From: Paenibacillus cellulositrophicus
Lineage (GTDB): Bacteria > Bacillota > Bacilli > Paenibacillales > Paenibacillaceae
Assembly (NCBI RefSeq): GCF_009363095.1
Contig: NZ_CP045295.1
Location: 2,847,501-2,911,500, forward strand
Direction of reading: 5' to 3'
DNA: 64,000 bases
Shown one piece after another: positions 61,064 through 64,000 of this stretch (positions are counted from its first letter, which is position 1; each line of letters begins with the position of its first letter). The translations under genes and the position numbers were made by a program. Below the pieces are notes generated by a model, which was given only the letters and a program-made list of their open reading frames with translations, made no database searches and was not told the DNA's origin.

Positions 61064-62098
61064 CTAGGCCAATACAGCCTCGATAAATACGGTCGTTTCC
61101 TGCGCCAAATCCAGCTCTTTAATATCCAAATGACCCGCTTCGCCGCGCACGATCCGGACGACCGGACGTCCCGGCAGCCCCCGGTGCTGACGGACGACAA
61201 GCCCCGTCTCCTTGTTCGACAGCCTGACGGCCGTCCCGTTGGGATAGATCGACACCATCCTCGTAAACTGGACCAGCACGCCGTGGTCGAGCTGCTTTTC
61301 CGACATGGCCATCATTTGCTCGCAGGCTTCATGCGGCATCAGCCTCCGGCCCGAAGGCTTCAGCGGATGAATCATCCGGTCGTAAGCGTCCGCAGTGGCG
61401 ACGATTTTGGCATATAAATGAATCTCGTCTCCGGTCAGTCCCCGGGGAATGCCCAAGCCGTCTACCCGCTCATGATGCTGAAGGGCGACGTGGGCGATCA
61501 GGAGGCCGAACTCCCTTTTGTTCTTGAGCTTCTCGAAACCGCGCCAGGTGTGATGGCTCTTGGAATCCGGGAACAGCTCGTCTCCCTCCCGCATGCCGTT
61601 CTTACCGATATCATGCAGCAGGGCGCCCGTAGCGAGCTCTTTGACCTGCTGATAATTCAGGCCCATATTGACGCCCATTACTGTGGACAGCAAGCATACA
61701 TTCATCGCGTGAACATACTGGGCGTTGTCAGCGGTCCGGACATCCGTTAGCTGCACGAGCAGCTCCTTGTTGTCCATCACGTCCTCGAGGAGATGGTCCA
61801 CACTCGCGCCGATCAGCTGGGTGTTCCATTCCTTCCCGGACCGCACCGCTTCAAAAGCGTCGCTCATCTCCTGAATCAAGCCCTGTTTGGTCGCTTCGCT
61901 GAGAATGTCCTCCGTATCCACGTCCGCGTACAGCGGATCCTGAATGTAGAGCATCGTGACCCCGATTCGGTTCAGCGTACTGATCATATACACGGTAAGC
62001 TGGACTCCCGCCGACAGCAGTACCGTCCCATTCCCGGAATAGATGGTTTTCCCCAAAAATTGACCGGGCTCCACACTTTCAATGCCTACATACCTCAT
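61064..62098 (-). CDS. HD-GYP-domain protein (probable cyclic dinucleotide phosphodiesterase)
   Basis: A 344-residue soluble protein. An N-terminal region of about 130 residues (VEPGQFLGKTIYSGNGTVLLS) precedes an HD-GYP domain with HD in LLHDIGKNG, a following His in HHTWRGFEKL, and HHERVDGLGIPRGL standing for HHExxDGxGYP (Ile in place of Tyr). ATADAYDRMIHP closes the domain. HD-GYP enzymes hydrolyse c-di-GMP to GMP or pGpG. It starts 22 bases after the queG-ogt stop, so is in the same operon. The Tyr-to-Ile change may alter activity. Confidence 0.88.
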   Translation of the reverse strand: MRYVGIESVEPGQFLGKTIYSGNGTVLLSAGVQLTVYMISTLNRIGVTMLYIQDPLYADVDTEDILSEATKQGLIQEMSDAFEAVRSGKEWNTQLIGASVDHLLEDVMDNKELLVQLTDVRTADNAQYVHAMNVCLLSTVMGVNMGLNYQQVKELATGALLHDIGKNGMREGDELFPDSKSHHTWRGFEKLKNKREFGLLIAHVALQHHERVDGLGIPRGLTGDEIHLYAKIVATADAYDRMIHPLKPSGRRLMPHEACEQMMAMSEKQLDHGVLVQFTRMVSIYPNGTAVRLSNKETGLVVRQHRGLPGRPVVRIVRGEAGHLDIKELDLAQETTVFIEAVLA

Positions 62099-62120
62099 GA
62101 ACGTTCCCCCGATTGGTTAC

Positions 62121-63896
62121 TTAATCGGCCCATCCCTTTCTTTCGGGCAGGGAGTTCTCCAGGGTCAAGAGATGGCGCTTGATCTCCATCCCTCCGCCAT
62201 ATCCTACGAGACTTCCGTCAGCGCCGATCACCCGGTGACACGGGACGATCAGCGGTACGGGATTTTTGTTGTTGGCACCGCCGACGGCACGGACGGCCTT
62301 CGGTCTGCCAATCGCATTTGCGATATCTGCATAGGATCGGATCTCTCCATAAGGAATATCGGCAAGCGAGCTCCAAACCTGAAGCTGGAACGGCGTTCCC
62401 CGCATATCCAGCTGCACGTCGAACGTCTTGCGTTCCCCGGCAAAGTACTCACCCAGCTGGCGCTTCGCCTCTGCCAAACGGTCGTCATCCTGAACGAAAT
62501 CACCGCCGCCGCACCAGGTGCGGGACCATTTCTGGAGAACCGCCTCCTTGACGTTAAACGGTCCGAACTCGATCAGGCACAGCCCTTTCTCCGTTGCGCA
62601 CAGCGTCAACGGGCCGATCGGAGAAATCATCTCCGAATAATAGACCGTTTCCTTCTCGCCTCCCAGACCGGGAGAAAAATCATCCGCAGCCATTTCGGCA
62701 TCTGCGGGTTGTCCGCTTCCAGCGGGCTGAAGCTTTTCCTGCGCTTCGCTCATCATGTCTATCACCTTCTCGTCTTGTTCTGAAGCCAGACCTTTATTCA
62801 GCCAATTCAAAGCTTCTTCCCCTCCTATCCGGCCCAAAGACCACGCTGCGGCACCCCGCAGTTCCGGTCTTGGGTCTTCCAGCAGCACCCGGCCGAGGCG
62901 GGGCACCGCCGATGTATCCTTGAAGTTGCCGAGCGCAATCACGGCGTTGCGCTGAATCGGCTTGCGGCCGCGCCAGGCGGCTGCGCTTTCCCCAAACTTC
63001 TCCTTGAACTCCTTATTGCTCAAATCCAGAATAGGCAGCAGCAGCGGCTTGTCCTTCTCGGGATCCGGCAGCAAATATTCATGATGCGTCCAGTTCTTCC
63101 CCTTGTTCTTTGGACAGATGACCTGGCAGGTATCGCATCCATACAGCCGGTTGCCGATCTTGCGCATCACCTCGTCCTCCAGAAAGCCCTTGGTCTGGGT
63201 CAAAAAGGAGATGCACCGCTGCGCATTGAGCTGGCCGGGGCCGACCAGCGCTCCCGTCGGGCATGCGTCGATGCACATCGTGCAGTCGCCGCAGTCCTCC
63301 GTGACGGGCGTATCCGGCGGAAACGGAATGTTGGTCACCATCTCCCCGAGATAGATCCATGAACCCCATTTGGGCGAAATGATGCAGCAGTTCTTCGCGC
63401 TGAAGCCGATGCCGGCCCGCTCCGAAACCGCCCGGTCCACCAATGCCCCGGTATCCACCATGCTCTCCATCACCGCATCCGGCACCCGCTCCCGGATAAA
63501 CGCCTCAAGCTTGCCCATAGCGTCCCGCAGCACCTGATGGTAATCCCGCCCCCATGCCGAACGGGCGAGGATCCCCCGGTATTGTCCAGGCACCTGCTTG
63601 GGCTTGTGTTCCATTTTGGATGGATAGGCTACGGCGATAGCAATGAGAGAGGCGGGCTGTGCATCGGGGAGTGCCGGGGTGACGCGTTTGTCCAGATCCG
63701 GCTCTTCAAAGCCGGATTCGTAACCAAGCTTGCGGTGGTTCTCGAGAATTGATTTCAGAGAGACAAACGGGTCAGCCGAAGCAAAACCGATATCGTCAAT
63801 GCCGAACCCGGCCGCCGCCTCTTTAATGTCCTGTTTCAGCTGCTCCCACGGCGAAGCCGAAGGAGCGTACGCAGCCTGTGGTTTACTTGATGTCAT
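62121..63896 (-). CDS. queG: Fusion of epoxyqueuosine reductase (QueG) and methylated-DNA--protein-cysteine methyltransferase (Ogt)
   Basis: A single uninterrupted 591-residue frame. Residues about 15-390 are QueG, the cobalamin-dependent enzyme that reduces epoxyqueuosine to queuosine in tRNA: catalytic Asp148 (MVDTGALVDRAVSE), two 4Fe-4S sites (Cys202/205/208/212 in CGDCTMCIDACP; Cys228; Cys254/257/261 in CDTCQVICPKN) and a HEAT-repeat tail (AVPRLGRVLLEDPRPELRGA). After a Gly/Asp/Glu-rich linker, residues about 430-591 are an Ogt/MGMT domain with YYSEMISPIGPLTLCATE, the recognition helix SYADIANAIGRPKAVRAVGG and acceptor Cys553 in VPCHRVIGADGSLVGYGGG. ATG 63896 is favoured by AGGAGG and AAGGAG sites just upstream; an upstream in-frame ATG at 63935 has none. 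Confidence 0.94.
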   Translation of the reverse strand: MTSSKPQAAYAPSASPWEQLKQDIKEAAAGFGIDDIGFASADPFVSLKSILENHRKLGYESGFEEPDLDKRVTPALPDAQPASLIAIAVAYPSKMEHKPKQVPGQYRGILARSAWGRDYHQVLRDAMGKLEAFIRERVPDAVMESMVDTGALVDRAVSERAGIGFSAKNCCIISPKWGSWIYLGEMVTNIPFPPDTPVTEDCGDCTMCIDACPTGALVGPGQLNAQRCISFLTQTKGFLEDEVMRKIGNRLYGCDTCQVICPKNKGKNWTHHEYLLPDPEKDKPLLLPILDLSNKEFKEKFGESAAAWRGRKPIQRNAVIALGNFKDTSAVPRLGRVLLEDPRPELRGAAAWSLGRIGGEEALNWLNKGLASEQDEKVIDMMSEAQEKLQPAGSGQPADAEMAADDFSPGLGGEKETVYYSEMISPIGPLTLCATEKGLCLIEFGPFNVKEAVLQKWSRTWCGGGDFVQDDDRLAEAKRQLGEYFAGERKTFDVQLDMRGTPFQLQVWSSLADIPYGEIRSYADIANAIGRPKAVRAVGGANNKNPVPLIVPCHRVIGADGSLVGYGGGMEIKRHLLTLENSLPERKGWAD

Positions 63897-63941
63897 TTCT
63901 CCTTGCGGCCTCCTTTCCGTTAAGAGTCGTTCCATAATGTC

Positions 63942-64000
63942 TTACAGCGATCTCGCTTTGGACAACGGCCAGAAAATAAATTCGGCCCGCCCCACGATGG
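63942..64000 (-). CDS. C-terminal end of a probable signal peptidase I
   Basis: Only 19 codons are in the window, ending IVGRAEFIFWPLSKARSL and TAA at 63942-63944. The sequence IVGRAEFIFWPL matches the conserved last strand of type I signal peptidases of Firmicutes (IGRA...FWP). The active-site Ser and Lys lie outside the window. It ends 45 bases before the queG-ogt start, same strand. Confidence 0.55.
   Translation of the reverse strand, partial: IVGRAEFIFWPLSKARSL

Overview
The window reads as the chromosome of a low-GC-lineage Gram-positive (Firmicutes) with moderately high GC, most like Paenibacillus. The reasons are the gene families (YneF, QueG, UvsE, NCS2 permeases, YesM/YesN-type sensor/regulator pairs, proteins with copper-amine-oxidase-like 'stalk' domains), strong AGGAGG ribosome sites, a guanine riboswitch and a T-box leader. 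No rRNA or tRNA gene, prophage, insertion sequence or CRISPR array was found. The genus is an inference from gene content.

Layout. 1-2.5 kb: purine genes, with a partial NCS2 purine permease behind a guanine-type riboswitch and guaA. 2.5-7.1 kb: a MoxR ATPase/DUF58/transglutaminase-membrane-protein operon. 7.2-15 kb: a NodB deacetylase, DedA, a MarR-controlled MFS pump, Bcp peroxiredoxin, an LCP cell-wall ligase and a glutamate-1-semialdehyde aminomutase. 15-21.7 kb and 28-36.1 kb: two carbohydrate ABC uptake loci, each with two permeases, a lipoprotein binding protein and a YesM/YesN-type two-component pair; neither carries an ATPase, so both probably use a shared MsmX-like one encoded elsewhere. 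The second locus has an extra binding protein without a lipobox between kinase and regulator.

21.7-26.7 kb: an 11-bp-period repeat, a T-box leader, a Trp-triplet leader frame and a divergent trpS; then a divergent LysR/oxidoreductase pair, a decayed acetyltransferase relic and direct repeats. 36.4-41.6 kb: small genes, suhB, uvsE, ddl and an amidase-domain protein. 41.9-49.6 kb: aconitase, an M20-type carbamoylase/allantoate hydrolase, and a second NCS2 permease paired with adenine deaminase. 49.6-59.9 kb: a lipoprotein, PadR/DUF1700 and GntR/membrane-protein pairs, three alpha/beta hydrolase-fold enzymes, an IclR regulator and several short repeat families. 60-64 kb: folE, yneF, an HD-GYP protein, a QueG-Ogt fusion and the tail of a probable signal peptidase I.

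The most interesting items are the layered tryptophan control in front of trpS (T-box plus a UGG-UGG-UGG frame overlapping the gene), the fusion of epoxyqueuosine reductase to an O6-alkylguanine methyltransferase, the sensor with a membrane-anchored binding protein, the 34-bp and 115-bp tandem repeats, and one inverted-repeat motif found both at the iclR start and just downstream of the acnA promoter.
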